Notes: generated by a model from the sequence alone, not told the origin. A DNA stretch of 64,000 nucleotides from Acanthochlamys bracteata (GCA_019914995.1 CM034127.1:12250269-12314268), one strand, 5' to 3'. Counted from the first letter of the stretch, positions 11,484 through 24,379 are shown. Program-made: numbers and translations.

Positions 11484-14400
11484 CTAACTTATGCTCTCAC
11501 TCATGAGGTCTCCCCATCTCACATTATGCTTCGCAGCAAGATAATGGGCACCAACAGGGCCTCTGCTTCCGTATGGGTACAACTCCGGGGCAATCTTTTT
11601 CTGTTCGAGTTCTTTAAGCACTGGTGTGAAGATTGCCCAAGCTGCGTCTAACTCATCGCTTCTAATGAATAGTCGGCGTTCTCCTGCTATTGCATCCAGC
11701 AGAAGCCTCTCATATGCATCTGGAATCTCTCTAGAATATCTACAATAAAATAGTTCTCAGCTCAATATCTATTCCTTGACAGAAAAGTTTTTTGGCGAGA
11801 TTTCCTTGTAAAGATTGAAAAGCTCTGTCTCACTACTTAAAGTTACATGCTAAATTAATACATATAGGCAATATAATTTTGAGTCGCTAAAAAAGATATA
11901 GTTTAGCATGCAGTGAATTCTAGTGGTCTTACAAGCACTAACTAATGCATCACAAATTTAAAAGGAGTTTGCTTACTTTTCTGCATAAAGTAAATCCAGG
12001 TTACTTCTATCCAGTCTCATGCTCAGTCCTGGGATCTTGTTGTTTATTTTCAGATATATAGCTTCATTTGGTTGTACACGGATCACAAGCTCATTAGTTG
12101 CATTGTCCAGATCAGTTCCAAAGGAGCGCTTGTACAAATTACCAGGAACATGCCTAAACTGAACCCTGATTTCTGCCCTACATTTGAGACAAGGTAAGTT
12201 TATCATTGTCATTCCTTTATCTCAATAGCTCATGACCTTATTTAACCAGACAGGGGTATCAAGCAGGAACCACAGAAAGAATACCGCTTGTCATGAAGTG
12301 CTTTTCCAGCCTTCATCAAGAAAGGGACACCGTCCCATCTCACATTGTCAATGAAAAGTGCTGCAGCTGCAAATGTTGGAGTGATGCTATTCTTCGGCAC
12401 TTTTGGGTCATCTGTGTAACCTGGGAAAGATCTTCCTCCTCTTGCGTGTCCCTTGTATTGTCCTACCACAACATCTTCAAGTTGCAGGGTCCTTACTGCC
12501 CTCAATACTTTTACCTGATCAAACAAAATGAGCAGATGTAAAGATTTGAACTGTATATTGGTGAATGTATTTGACGCTAATGTACTTGCAAACATTATAT
12601 CTATTGAACCTTCTCGTTTCTAATGTCTTCACCATCCAAAGTGACAGGTGCTTCCATGGCGAACAATGCCACTATCTGGAGAAGGTGATTCTGCATTATA
12701 TCCCGAATGATCCCATAGGCATCAAAGTAGCTACAGGTTCAAAAACAAACATATGATTAATTTTGACCATAAAAATTAATGAAAAGTTTTTTGGTGTATA
12801 ACAAACCCGCCTCGGCCCTCTGTTCCAAAATCCTCAGAGAAAATCAGTTGGACATTTCTGATGTATTGTCTAGACCACAAAGGTCCAAAAACAAGATTGG
12901 AAAATCGAAGAACTGAAAGATTCTCAACAAGCTCTTTTCCCAGGTAATGGTCGATCCTAAAATGGACATTAAAAGATAGATTTATAACAAGTTGGATAAT
13001 TGATGAACAAAACATGACAAAAACGGAATATTGCTTGAAATGAAAGTATCACCTAAATATCTGGTCTTCAGTCAAATACTGTTTTAGATTTCTTGTGAGC
13101 ACTCTTGATGACTCAGAATCACGCCCAAATGGCTTTTCAACAATGACTCTGGTCCAGCCAGTAGGAGATGATGCACAACGACTAGCGCACTTAACCACAT
13201 CAATAAATATACTCGGAGGAATTGACAGGTAAAACAACCTACTCGATGACTTCCCTGCCTGGCGTAACAATTAAGTTTCAGAAGATTACTTGAGTACCAT
13301 TTTATGATGCAGTTTGAGAACATTGTTTTTCCTTTGGCATTAAGGGCATTTGGCTGCCATGCCCTAAGTAACACAAGGGATACTTTTTGTCTATTAAATA
13401 AAATAAGTGCACTAATGATTGGAATTGTATTCTATCCAGCAGAAATCAAGTAAACAACCCAATGCCTCTAGGGTGAGTTCTGGAATTTCTTTATTTCTAA
13501 GGCACATGTCCATACTGTTATTAATTTTAAAAAAGGATCACAATTCCATTAAAAAAAAGCAAACACAAAATCACAAATATAACAGCTATAAATGCTTTCA
13601 ACATTTTGAATTAACAAAGTTAGTCTAATAGTATAAAAAAGATTACATATATTTCCTTTTAAAAAAATAAATAAAGATTGCATTTCAATGACAAGGGTAA
13701 ATAAATGGATGAATACTTCCGTTTCAATGTTCAAAAAGCAATAATAAAATAAAATAAACAAAAGCATTTCTCGAACAAAATAAGCATTGAAAATTGAGAT
13801 ATATATATATATAGTATCCACTATTTTTAAATTTAATTATTATCTAATAGCGATCTCTTTATGAAGCCATTGGTTTCGATCACTATAGTATTTCAAAGTA
13901 ATTTTGGAAAGGAATATGTCATCAATCAAGTTCAGTTTTGAATGAAAAATAAGATACAAGGCATTAATGTCCTACAATCGAATGCACCAACTTTTGGTTT
14001 TGAAAGTTAATATAGCTGTAACTAGTATTCCAAATCAATCTAACCATTTTGAAGAATGTGTTCTCATGGAAAATTTTGGTTCCCGAGTGCGAATGAACGT
14101 TAGTTAGTGCAAGACTTTGTATCCTTTTCACGAAAGAGATTGAAACTTTATTATGTCTCTCTGTGTCTCTCATAAGACGATTTCATGGAAAATACTTGTT
14201 AGACGCAAAGTTAAAAGAAAAGAGAGATGAAGTATTTATATCATATTTTCTATCCGTGGGATAAAGGGTGCGTTTGGGATTGCTTATGAAATAGAGCTTT
14301 TCTAAAATAGAAGATAATTTTGTCCTTTTAAAAAAACGAGCTCTATTTTTTTTACATTCAAAAAAATAATAAAAATATGCAATAAAAAGATCTCATTACG

Positions 14401-17282
14401 TAGAATTTTTCTACACTTTCTAAATTGTTAAATAGAATTTCTAAATACTTATAAAATATGTATTAAAAAACGTAAAATGAAAAATTTAAAAAGAGTGTTG
14501 GGAAAAAACTGAACCAAACACCCCCAAAAAGAAGAATATGAAAAAGACAATTCAATAAAACTAAAGACGAGAAGACGAACTAAATCTTTTACCTTCAATA
14601 AAAACAGATAGAAAAAGTATCCATCTTATTATTTCAAGTAAACAACTTTTCCATAGTAAAAAGTCTTTAAAAATAATTTGACACTAAAAATACATGGTAA
14701 TTACAAGTTTAGCGGAGACTTTCGAAAAAGATATGATTGGCCAACCACTTAGGAATTAGCATCTCTCATATATAAACACATGTCTATTTCAACACAGTAA
14801 CTGTGAAACTATTAAGAGCGTGTGTTATTAAACCCACCACGTCAGGATTCACTTAACTCAATCCAAAACAAGTTACTCGCCCACCTCAAAGGTGACTAGT
14901 CCGTTTTCATTTGGGCATCATCTTTAGGCTCCTCCGCTACTAATCTAAACCCAACCAACTAAGAGCCTTAATAATTTTCTCCCAATAACACGCCGAGTTA
15001 CTCTATTCTATCGGACTCTGATACCAATTATAAAATCAAATTCTCAAGCTAAAATGATTGGTCTCTTATCGATTAGCATCTTTTATATATAAGTATATGC
15101 CTATTCCAGCACAAGATAATACGGACTATTAAAAAGCGTGAATTATTAATTACATAAATCAAAGTCTATTTGGCCCAACCATAGACGAGATATTTGTCTA
15201 CCTCCAAATTGATTAGTCTATTTTTCATTTAAGCACCATCCCTGGGCCTCTCCTCCGTTACTAATCCGGATCTAGACCAACTTGGAGGCCCAACATGATC
15301 CATCCGACATTTAACGCTACCAACCTAAGCTACCACCAAGAATAGGGATATAGCCTTGTTCGAGACTAAGAACCACAAATCAACAAACATTAGTTCATTT
15401 ACAAAGTCACAGTACATGTAGATAAGCTCAATTTCCTTGATCTTTAGTAATTTTTTTTTAAAGAATGAACTTGCTTCATACTGCTGTAAAATAGCTAAAT
15501 GTAGGTCAAGCATTCTGATCTCAAACTGCGTTATGGGATGGTACGCTTACTTGGTTTGTGTTCTTAGAAGAGAAAACAGTGTGAATGTGTCATTTTTCAG
15601 ACATATAATATTGAAAAGGACAGCTCCAGTCAAGTCATCCAACAGTTGGAAAGAAACTGACCATATGACGCTATAGAAAACTGCAAAAGCTACTATAGCA
15701 GTGATAGTGCTGGAAAAATCCTGCCTGCTCTAATGTCATAGTAATGGCCCGAAAGCCCTGATTAGGGAAACATATTTCTAGGTTCAAAAGGTCTTATAAG
15801 CATCAGGCCAATTGAAGGTAAATGACCTCAGCCAGCATAGTCATGGTAAAGTTCTCTTTCAGGTAAAAGTTGTCTTTACTTGGCTGTGATAGAGTGTAAG
15901 AGAACTGATAACACCTTCTGGATATGTTAGGCAATCTTTCATCAATAATGTATCATTACTCCAAACACTATAAGCATAATGAAGATAAATATACATTTCA
16001 CACATGAGCAAACCCTAGGGGGAAATGACATCTGAAAGCATTAAAATTTAAAGTAGAAGTTGCAAATGCAATAATATAAACCAAGTTTAACCAACCACCT
16101 CTTTTTCTTTCAGTTTTTTGTCCAATTCACGAAAATCTTCCTCAGATCCATATTGCCCTGAATGGTAGAAGCACCTCTTCAGAAATTGGTCCATTTTCTC
16201 ACCACAATTTGCACTGTACAAGTTGTTAGCATATAATCAGCGCAACATATAGTAAGGAAAACATGAACATACACAAGCAAACAACATGAAATAAAATTTA
16301 ACATGTAGAGTACGTTATAATGATTGAAGGAGTGACATGCAACACATAACAAAGCCAAATTAATAAATGACAAGCAACTGGTAGGAAATGACATGAAGAC
16401 ATCAACAAAGACGATATGGAAAACAAAGAATGACAAGAAAATGATTCGTACCTCTTATCTATTCTGCAAGTTAAAGTTTTGCTAATCATATTTCTCAGCT
16501 CTTCATCCGATAATTGACTACGAGCATAACCAAATACAGTAAAGCGCTGCACATGTACAGTATCAAATAAGTATAATGGTAACATAGCAGATGCTATACA
16601 AGTAAATATTTGCTTGTATGTTTATAAGAGTATCTGCCTATTGATGAAAGAGAAAAAGACAAACCTTAGGAAGACAATCTTCGTAATAGAGAGCAAACAA
16701 TGCTGGAAAGATTTTTTTCTTCGCAAGATCCCCAGAAGCTCCAACGACAGTTATAGTGATTGTTGTCTCAGAAGCTTCTAAACTTGTTAGAGATACATCT
16801 TTCTGTTGTCTAGAAAAGTCTGGAAATATTTCATAACAATTCAGTTGCTTTCCATACATATTACTGGAAAAGCAATACAAACTGACATTTTACAAAAACG
16901 TGCAACATAAATCTTTTGAAGGTGGTTCATCTTTTTAGTAGACGTGAACTATTTAAGTCAGTTAATGAACATTTGCGCAATAGAGATGATGATTTTATTA
17001 TCTTAAAAGTGGCAATTTAGGACAACCAGAAGAACACTTGCTACAGATCAAAGAACACTGATAGCACTGAACTAGCAATAGACCAAATCTGGTGAAATGA
17101 AACTCACCATCCTGAAAAGAAACCTCATTCAGAGGATACCCATTTGAGTATTTCATCTGAAACAATTTCCTGTATTTCCTTTGAGCCAAGATTGAACCTT
17201 TCCTCCATGAGAGCCTTTCTTCGTGATTCTGGGAGGAACCAAGAAACGTTGATGTTAAGTTAATCCTCAAACTGATTGCCAT
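11484..17282 (-). CDS. G6PD1: Plastidic glucose-6-phosphate 1-dehydrogenase (G6PD1 type)
   Basis: Ten exons: 17282..17108, 16819..16665, 16546..16452, 16213..16099, 13258..13053, 12956..12807, 12730..12610, 12514..12285, 12177..11977 and 11739..11484. All phases close and give 567 residues, the usual plastid length. Residues 1 to about 60 are a Ser/Arg-rich transit peptide. The NADP loop GASGDLA is at 85-91, VEKPFG at 220-225 and the active site RIDHYLGKE at 249-257, with catalytic His252. Cys137 and Cys145 are eight residues apart in TLTC...ANC. They match the thioredoxin-regulated pair of plastid isoforms and are absent from cytosolic enzymes. The enzyme opens the oxidative pentose phosphate pathway and makes NADPH in non-photosynthetic or dark plastids. 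The fourth intron (2.8 kb) contains transposable elements. No lesion was seen. Confidence 0.95.
13797..13815 (+). repeat. AT microsatellite inside the large G6PD1 intron
   Basis: A run of AT dinucleotides in intron 4 of the G6PDH gene. It also creates spurious short reading frames. Confidence 0.8.
14275..14525 (-). mobile_element. Harbinger/Tourist-like MITE, family M1, copy C (inverted), in G6PD1 intron 4
   Basis: Reverse-orientation copy of the M1 family. It runs from AGGGTGCGTTTGG to CCAAACACCCCC, with CGTAGAATTTTTCTAC in the middle. A TAA precedes the element, but a matching TAA is not present after it. It lies within the 2.8-kb fourth intron, in the same orientation as the gene. Confidence 0.8.
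14698..15295 (-). mobile_element. TRIM-like miniature LTR retroelement in G6PD1 intron 4
   Basis: Read on the minus strand, two diverged direct repeats of about 270 bp (15295..15027 and about 14973..14698) flank a very short interior. They share many blocks: the + strand segments GATTAGCATCT / AATTAGCATCT, ATATATAA, CTATT, ACTATTAA and TTTTCATTT. The start of the first repeat reads TGTTGGGCC. Right after its end is TGGTATCAGAGTCC (15026..15013), which matches the 3' end of initiator methionine tRNA, the usual plant primer-binding site. The interior between this site and the second repeat is only about 40 bp and contains GGGAGAAAA, a possible polypurine tract. No coding capacity. The repeat divergence says that the insertion is old. 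Confidence 0.65.
15013..15026 (-). other. Primer-binding site (initiator Met tRNA) of the TRIM-like element
   Basis: The minus strand reads TGGTATCAGAGTCC, one base from the common plant LTR-retrotransposon site TGGTATCAGAGC. It sits directly beside the end of the upstream repeat, exactly where reverse transcription of a TRIM would be primed. Confidence 0.65.
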
Positions 17283-17861
17283 TGTACACAAAGAAAGTAG
17301 GAAAGGTTGGAATTCAAGATATATTCGATGGGCAAACCAAATGGAAAAACCAAAAGGATTTGTTCTTTATCTCAATCCTAAAGACAAGTAGTAACGTGGA
17401 CAAATTTTAAATGAAATTTTGATATGGAAAAATGGAAATCTTGTGTGGTTTTGCATTTGTGAATTCTCAAATCAAGAAGAGCGGAGAGTGATGAGTGGAT
17501 TGTGTAGTTTTTGGGGTTTTGGAATGAGACACTGATAAGTGGGCACCTACTTATCTTTTGGGATTGTGAAAAAAATTTCTTGTTTCTCTTACTCATGATT
17601 TCTTAGTTCTTGATTATCACTGATGATGAAAGAAAAGTTGAAGATTTGTTACCTTCTTGCTCACTTGCACAGTCAACGATTCTAACAAAAGACTTGGTCT
17701 AATTTGGTTTTGAGTCCTTCAAGGCTTCAATGCAGTAGCCCTCTAATATTCCACAAACATAAGGTGTTTCATTTATCAACAAGTCCCCTTGAACTATAAA
17801 GGCCACCCACCTTAATATGTTAATATGTATCACCTCTCTTCTATATAGCATCAGTGAGTAT
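17283..17861. other. G6PD1 leader and promoter region
   Basis: Upstream flank of the minus-strand G6PDH gene and, on the other side, of the DUF761-type pseudogene. No other coding exon was recognised. Confidence 0.4.
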
Positions 17862-18183
17862 ATGAGCAGAAAATCTATGTTCTTTTTCTACAATGCCATT
17901 CTGTTCTTCTTGGCTAGAGAATTCTTGGCACTCTCTTCTTCATCTTCTTCTTCTACGCCGGGACCGAAAAGCACCCCGTTTCGCAAACAGAGCAAACCAC
18001 ATTGAAGAACAACTCTGTTGCTGATTGCAGAAGATGATCATAAAGAAGATGATGTACAAGAGAATGATGATGAGATTGCTTCTGTTGTTGTTGATGACGA
18101 AGTGGATAAGGAAGCTACTGAAGAATTTGAACAAGACGTTTGAAGAGTTCATCAAGAAGATGAGAGGACAATTAAGAAATTAA
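17862..18183 (+). pseudogene. Broken DUF761 (cotton-fibre-type) small membrane protein gene
   Basis: The frame opens at ATG 17862 with a hydrophobic N-terminus (MFFFYNAILFFLAREFLAL), a serine run and a basic Pro-rich stretch. It meets an in-frame TGA at 18003-18005 after 47 codons. The same frame continues as an acidic region (IAEDDHKEDDVQENDDE, then VVVDDEVDKEATEE). At 18126-18128 one extra T in a TTT run shifts the frame. The next frame then supplies LNKTFEEFIKKMRGQL, the conserved C-terminal DUF761 motif, up to TAA at 18181-18183. The order is that of an intact family member: membrane anchor, Ser-rich linker, acidic segment, DUF761. Two lesions therefore disable it. Sequencing error could explain one of them, less easily both. 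Confidence 0.7.
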
Positions 18184-19274
18184 TCCAATGTATGCGGGTC
18201 TGAATTACCATACAGAAGCTTATCTTTTTTTGCTTCCTTGCTTCTGTAGTTGTTAATTAACCTAAAGAGTTCTTTGTTCAGTTTCGCAATGTAGCTAATG
18301 TTAGTTATCTTTTTCCAGAGCACAGACATGAAGAACAACTACTGAACAAGTTATAATATTTGTCTTCTCGTTTTTCGAAATAAATTTGGGTCAATGAAAT
18401 TTGTCCATAATGATTGAGAAAGATTAATCATGGTCCATACATATGATGCGTGTCTTAGCATTGACTTCATATAAGAGCTAAAAATGTTAAATTTGTCAAA
18501 AAACCTGTCTTTATTTAGTTTGGTTTTGGTAGGATACAAATTTTAAAAACAATAATGTTTTGATGGTGGTAATGCAATGTAGCTAATGTCTTATTAATGA
18601 TGGACTAGGCGTACGCAATGATTCCTTAGCTAGAACTTTCGAAATTTCACAAACATTAGCTAGAACAATATGTATACACCAATTTTCAAGTAAAAGTATA
18701 CATAAACATTTCATTTTGATTTTAATACTTATCTTCTTCTTATGTCAAGAGAATTCCATTGTATACACTCTTCATCTGAACATCATCCATTATAAATACT
18801 TCAAATCTTTCGTCATGAACATAAGCTATATGAAACTCTTCCAACAACCAATGCTCATGTAGTTTCTGATCATTACATATAAATATACATGACGTCTAAG
18901 TTAAACTACAGTTTTTTCATGATCAATAACAAAAAAGGTTTATTTTATGTTTCATTTTGGTTCTTTTGCTTCACAATTAGGCTTCCATAGTTTAAGCAAT
19001 CTTAACAATTGCTCACCAACCTACCAAAGAACAAGCCAATCCTTGTGACTGAAGAAATCAAGGTAAAGTATAGAACATAATCAGTGGAAACCCAACACTG
19101 CTAGCTAACTAGCTAACAAATGTTTACAGTTATTTGATTAACCAAAAACTTCTTGAAGTGATATCTGAATCTTTTTATTTTCATATTGTGGTAAAAGAGT
19201 CCACAAGGTTTCAACTATATAATGCTGGTTTTTGTAATCGAATAATATATATCATGTAGTTAGCTAAGGATAAA
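18184..19274. other. Intergenic region, no gene supported
   Basis: AT-rich sequence downstream of the DUF761 pseudogene. No coding or RNA gene was recognised. Confidence 0.4.
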
Positions 19275-19514
19275 CCGCGTTTGATTTAGCTTTTAAAAAT
19301 TATTTTTCAATTTCATATTTTTTAATATATATTTTATAAATATATAAAAAATTTATTTAAAAATTTAAAAATATAAAAAATTTTACGAAATAAAATTTTT
19401 TTATTATATATTTTTATTATTTTTTTAAAAATAAAAAAAATATAGCTTATTTTTTATAAAAAAAATTTTTTATTTCAAAAAAATTTTATTTTTTAAGCCC
19501 TCGTAAATGGACCC
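19275..19514 (+). mobile_element. Harbinger/Tourist-like MITE, family M1, copy D
   Basis: A decayed 240-bp copy. It keeps the internal blocks TTTAATATATATTTTATAAA, AAAAAATTTATTTAAAAATT and AAATATAGCTTATTTTTT, and a CCGCGTTTGATTTAGC start. The far end is poorly preserved (TAAATGGACCC). It lies about 380 bp upstream of the MAP70 start codon. Confidence 0.65.
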
Positions 19515-19891
19515 AAATCTCCTTTATCATTGTTGTAATCACTATTGACAAAAATCTCCAAAATCTTTTTGAGTAAATCTTAATTTTAATCAACCAACTA
19601 ACAACAAGATCCAGCTACATTATTCTTTAAAAACTTTTTAATTCAACTTGTTTTTAATTTTTGTTTAATTAGTTGTTTATTTTATTGAGGTCATTGTCAT
19701 TCTCCTACTTGTACCCCAATAGAAGCACAGGAAAAACCTGTCAAATCATCTGTGTTTCTTTGCTTGGCATGTTCATTACAGAACCAATTTAATAAATTCC
19801 ACCCAAACCCATATGCATTAAGGTCTACTAACTTCAATCAATTTTGTGATCTGAGGGAGAAAGCATTAGTTTTTTATGTTTTTTTCCGTAA

Positions 19892-22800
19892 ATGGGGAGT
19901 TTGGGAGAAGTTAGTAGAAAAGAATTGTTTCCCACCTCAGTAGATCCCATAAAGATTGAGCTTGATAGATTGGAGAACAATCTCAGAGGTACACAAACCC
20001 CAACCAAAACAAGTCTGTGGTTTGTTCTCTTTGTGTTTCTATCAATATGCTTGATCCCATGTCCTGTGTAGGCTGCTTTCCATTTCGCTATGAATGCATT
20101 TGTGATTTCTTATGTTGAAGTTTACGAGATCTTGTAGTTCTTAGGCTAATTGCCTTGCTTTGGTTTTTGGGAATTGAAATTCTGGAAATGAGATGGCTTT
20201 GTATTTCCTTCAGTGCTGAGTTGCTTTTCCATTTTTGATTTTTGATTTTTTCATTATTGCCAATCTTGAAATTTTTCGTTGGGTAGGGTTAGATGTTAAT
20301 CTTTTTTAAGTTGGGAATTCTTGCTTTCAAACTCAATCTTGATTCTTGAGTCTGTCTTGCCTTGTGCTTTGTTCTGGCTGGAGTTAGTTATTGCAATGTT
20401 GATATTCTTGTTGAAATAGTAAGTCTATGCTAAATTAAGAACAAATGAAAGTAAACTCTTGACTTTGCACTTTGAACAGACATAGAAAGCATTCTGCTTG
20501 ACAAGTTTCTAAATGCAAATCCTGCAAGATTAATGGTCATAGATAAACTAATGCTTCCCTGATGAAATGAAATGTCTTATATCTCGTTAGAGACAGCCTC
20601 ATGCAATCACTTGATTTGCAGTCTAGATCTAGAAGTGTGGTGTTGTTGTTTTGAATATATCAGCGGCATTAAGTAATGTAGGAGATCATTGGGTCAAATT
20701 GACAGGTTTACTAACTCTAGCAATCATTGGAAGGAAAAATAAGTTTATACATTACTTTCTACAATTGAATTGGTATCCTCCAGGGATATCAAGAGTAATA
20801 AAGAAGATATCACACTAAACTATTAAAAAGTACCTTTTACCTTTGCTTAAAACTTATGATTTGTTCTGCAGAAAAAGAGAGGGAGCTTGCAGCTGCACAT
20901 TCTGAAATCAAATCCTTAAAATTAACTGAGCATTTAAAAGATAAGGCTATTCTGGAGGTAAATATTCCCCTGCAACATAATAGGATGGTTTTGTTGCTTC
21001 TTTTGAGCTCATAAAATACTAATGTTTCAGTTAAGCAATGAATTGAAGAAACTTGAGGTGAAGTTCAGTAACAGCGAGAAAAATCTCGAGCTCAAGGTGC
21101 TTGTTTTCTTCCTTAAGATGAAGATCTGGATGCATATTTCTTTTGGTGCACAGTTTGGAGGAATTGGATCTTCATCTTTGCCTCTGCTTATATGTCTGCA
21201 GAATCTTGAAGTCAAACGAGCTCTTGATGAAAAGAAGGAAGCATTGGCAGGACAGTTTGCAGCTGAAGCAACTCTTAGAAGAATTCATACGGCTCAAAAG
21301 GATGATGAATCTCTTCCAATTAGAGCCATCATTGCTCCATTTGAAGCTGATATTAAACAGTACAGAAGTGAGGTACAGCGCACATACTTGAGTCTATCAT
21401 ATGGTCTTAAATGATGTAACAAGATGGTGTCTTTTCCTTGGAGCGGTTTGCTATATTCCTGAATTGAATTTCCAAAACCTGGTCTTGTACTTGAAGCGTA
21501 ACTATATAAAACTGTAAATAAACAGCTTGCAAAGCTGAGAGAGGATTACAGAGCTCTAGAACGTTTAACAAAGTCCAAAGAGATGGCACTTTTAGAGGCA
21601 GACAAAATGATAAGGAACACTTTAGAGAAAGCCATGCTGGTTGAAAGTGTCCAAAATCAGAACCTTGAGTTGAAGAGGCAAGTAGAGATCTCCCAGGTAT
21701 ATGCTTCCTCTTGGTACTGAAATTTCGGCTTATACTTTGGTTTATCATCTGATTCTCAATCTAATGCACAGGACGAAAACAGGCTCCTAGAAAAAACACA
21801 TCGTCAAAAGGTTGCAGAGGTTGAAAAGTTATCCCAAACAGTCCACGAACTTGAGGAATCTATTTTAGCTGGTGGTACAGCAGCTAATGCTGCACGAAAC
21901 TATCAGCGCCAGGTTTCTGAATTGAATGTAAGTATTTGTTTGTTTCTATTGAGGGGAAAATATTCAACTGTCTTAGCAGTCATTGGACTTTCCCTTCTCG
22001 AGTGTGAGACATACTCTGAAGTAACATGTAACCATTTGTTTGCTAGGTAGAGAAGAAGGATCTTGAGAGGGAACTGGCAAGAGTGAAAGTTTCTGCAAAT
22101 AGGGTGGCTACAGTGGTAGCAAACGAGTGGAAGGGTGATGGCAACAAGGTTATGCCTGTCAAGCAATGGCTGGAAGAACGTAGGTTTTTTCAGGTATTGC
22201 TTGAGCAGAATGGATTTTATAAACATGGAGACTGTTTTGTTCCTTTTGTACTAGGACTTTGTGTTAGTAATTGATCACAACAAAGATACATGATTATAAA
22301 CAAGCATGCTGCAGACTATTGTAATGAACCCATGATGAAGAAATGTTGCTTACTAAAGCGATCACTTGTTGGAATTAAATATCATAAATGTACAAGTCCA
22401 ATTTCCATCTCTTTTCCATGTTTGGTTATTGGTCCTTCTTATGTTGGTTGTCTACTGAAAAGCAAACTTACTTTGGCAGGGGGTGATACAACAGCTGCGC
22501 GATAAGGTCGCCACAACTGAGAGGACTGCTAAAGCAGAAGCCCAACTCAAAGTATGGCTTGTTTCCTGCAAGTACCAAATAATTTCTCCAGCTGCTTTAC
22601 ATTTGTGTATAGAAATAGCCAAGCTTTTTTCGGTTTTTTGGCTACTCAACCTAAATTTGTCTGCATTTAAGGATTAACTCTAAACTAATTCTCTTGCACT
22701 TAGGATAAATTCAAACTGAGGCTGAAGACTCTGGAAGAAGGCTTTAAGAGTCCATCAAATGTATCACTCAAGCAAAATGGAAGCTCTAGTCTGTCCTCTG

Positions 22801-23625
22801 GACCTAGTCCAAGTAATGCAGGACTAACCAAACGCTCAGCATCTCAGCCAAGGGCTTCTAGTGCCCTGAATAAAGTTTCCACTGCATCAATTACTCACGC
22901 TGAATATCTCAATCAAAGCAATGGAGTTTTACAGCACATATCAGAACCAAAGAAGAGGTCATCATCTCAGCCCAGGGCTTCTATTAGTGCCCAAAAAATT
23001 TCAGTACTGCAGCAGCCAAATTCAACACCTTGGCGTCCCTATTCCCCAAGGAGTATCAAAAGCACTAGCAGTATAAATGCAAAATCTCCTTGTGGAGAGA
23101 CTATAGTGAGAAAGAATTTGTGGGCGCCAAGAAGCAAGGTTTTTGATGAAGATGGTAAGGAGAATGTGAAAGAGAAGACCCAGATTAACACAAACAGCAA
23201 AAACACTATCCCTAGAGAACAATGTGTTTCTGGAGACATGCCCAGAAATGTTGAGCCTTCTCCTGTTGATACAAAAATCAAAAGCGTGTCAGAAGACAAA
23301 TTTGAAGATATGGCATGTGTTTTGTATGACAGACTTCAAAAGGAGGGCATTACCGTAAGAAAATTGCATGAGGAAAAAAATGAGCTGCTAAGCTCTAGAG
23401 ATGGTGAAATCCAGGTAAAGTATAGTCATTTGTTTCATTCGTGAAAGCCATGGATGAAATTAGTAATGAGAAACCTTCATCCAGATGCTCCATAAAAGGA
23501 TGGAAACTTCATCAAAGGCAATGGACATGGAACTGAAGAAGGCAAGGGGGGAGGCAGCAGCAAGAGATAAACAAGTAGCACGATCTCATACAACGGAAAA
23601 TAAAGAAAAACCTCAAAAGCACTAG
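19892..23625 (+). CDS. MAP70: Microtubule-associated protein MAP70
   Basis: Ten exons: 19892..19988, 20872..20957, 21031..21096, 21202..21372, 21526..21696, 21772..21927, 22047..22193, 22480..22551, 22704..23414 and 23485..23625. All are in phase; 605 residues. The body is a long coiled coil (about 20-330) with MAP70 signatures: LAGQFAAEATLRR, IIAPFEADIK, LERLTKSKEMALLEA, VAEVEKLSQTVHELEE, LAGGTAANA, SANRVATVVANEWK and VMPVKQWLEERR. The 237-codon exon 9 encodes a basic Ser/Pro-rich region (SLSSGPSPSNAG, STPWRPYSPRS), and a second coiled coil and a KKARGEAAARDKQ tail end the protein. The family binds cortical microtubules and shapes secondary walls. The coiled-coil text looks closest to MAP70-5, but the length is nearer to MAP70-1 to -4. 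Confidence 0.93.
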
Positions 23626-24379
23626 TACCCTTAGAAGGTACCGATTTGTCTAATCTGTTCTTATGCTTTTTCAACTTTGTGACATATGCACTCATTTTTG
23701 TATGAAATTTATATTCCTGACTTGCCAGAGGTGTCAGGTGTGTTGAACCTTTCAACAAACTCAAGAAGCTGAATCCAATTAAGCGTTTCAGCTTGCAAGC
23801 TATGTTCTATCTTTTTGTAGAGAAATGATCGTCATGCTTTAGCTATATAATGGAGACAGTGTGGATGTATACAGCTTTATAGAAGAATAGAAACAATTTT
23901 ATACAATTGTTTTAGTCTGCGTTTTCTGGAGTGCTGTATGTGTAATGCACAAACATTGCATTCCATGGTGGTCTGTATTGAATTTATATATATCATAGTC
24001 TTGAATGAACTGAATGTAAAACTAGTTTTGTTCAGTATAGTGTGAAGTATATTTTCATGGAGCAAACAACACCTATCTTTTCAAAGACACGAAGAATCTA
24101 AATGTGTTAAAATTCCTTCAGAACTGAAATGCCTTCAGAATTTTGTAAGAACAAAAATTTTGAACAGCTTCATCTTTCCTTGCTTTTTTCTGTTCATCAA
24201 AGATCGTGAGTGTGAGAAATAAATAAATGAGACCTTTGTTTAAAGAAGTCACTGTTGGTTTAGTTTTTACTAAGATATTACAAAAGGGAAGGCCCAATCC
24301 ATCTGAAGTCTACCGCCATGAGTGCAGTCATTATAAAGCAAATTACAAACAAGACCTGTCTTTTTTCTTTCTCTATTAA
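23626..24379. other. 3' flank of MAP70, no gene seen
   Basis: Probable 3' untranslated region of MAP70 followed by AT-rich spacer up to the long MITE. No coding exon was recognised. Confidence 0.4.
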
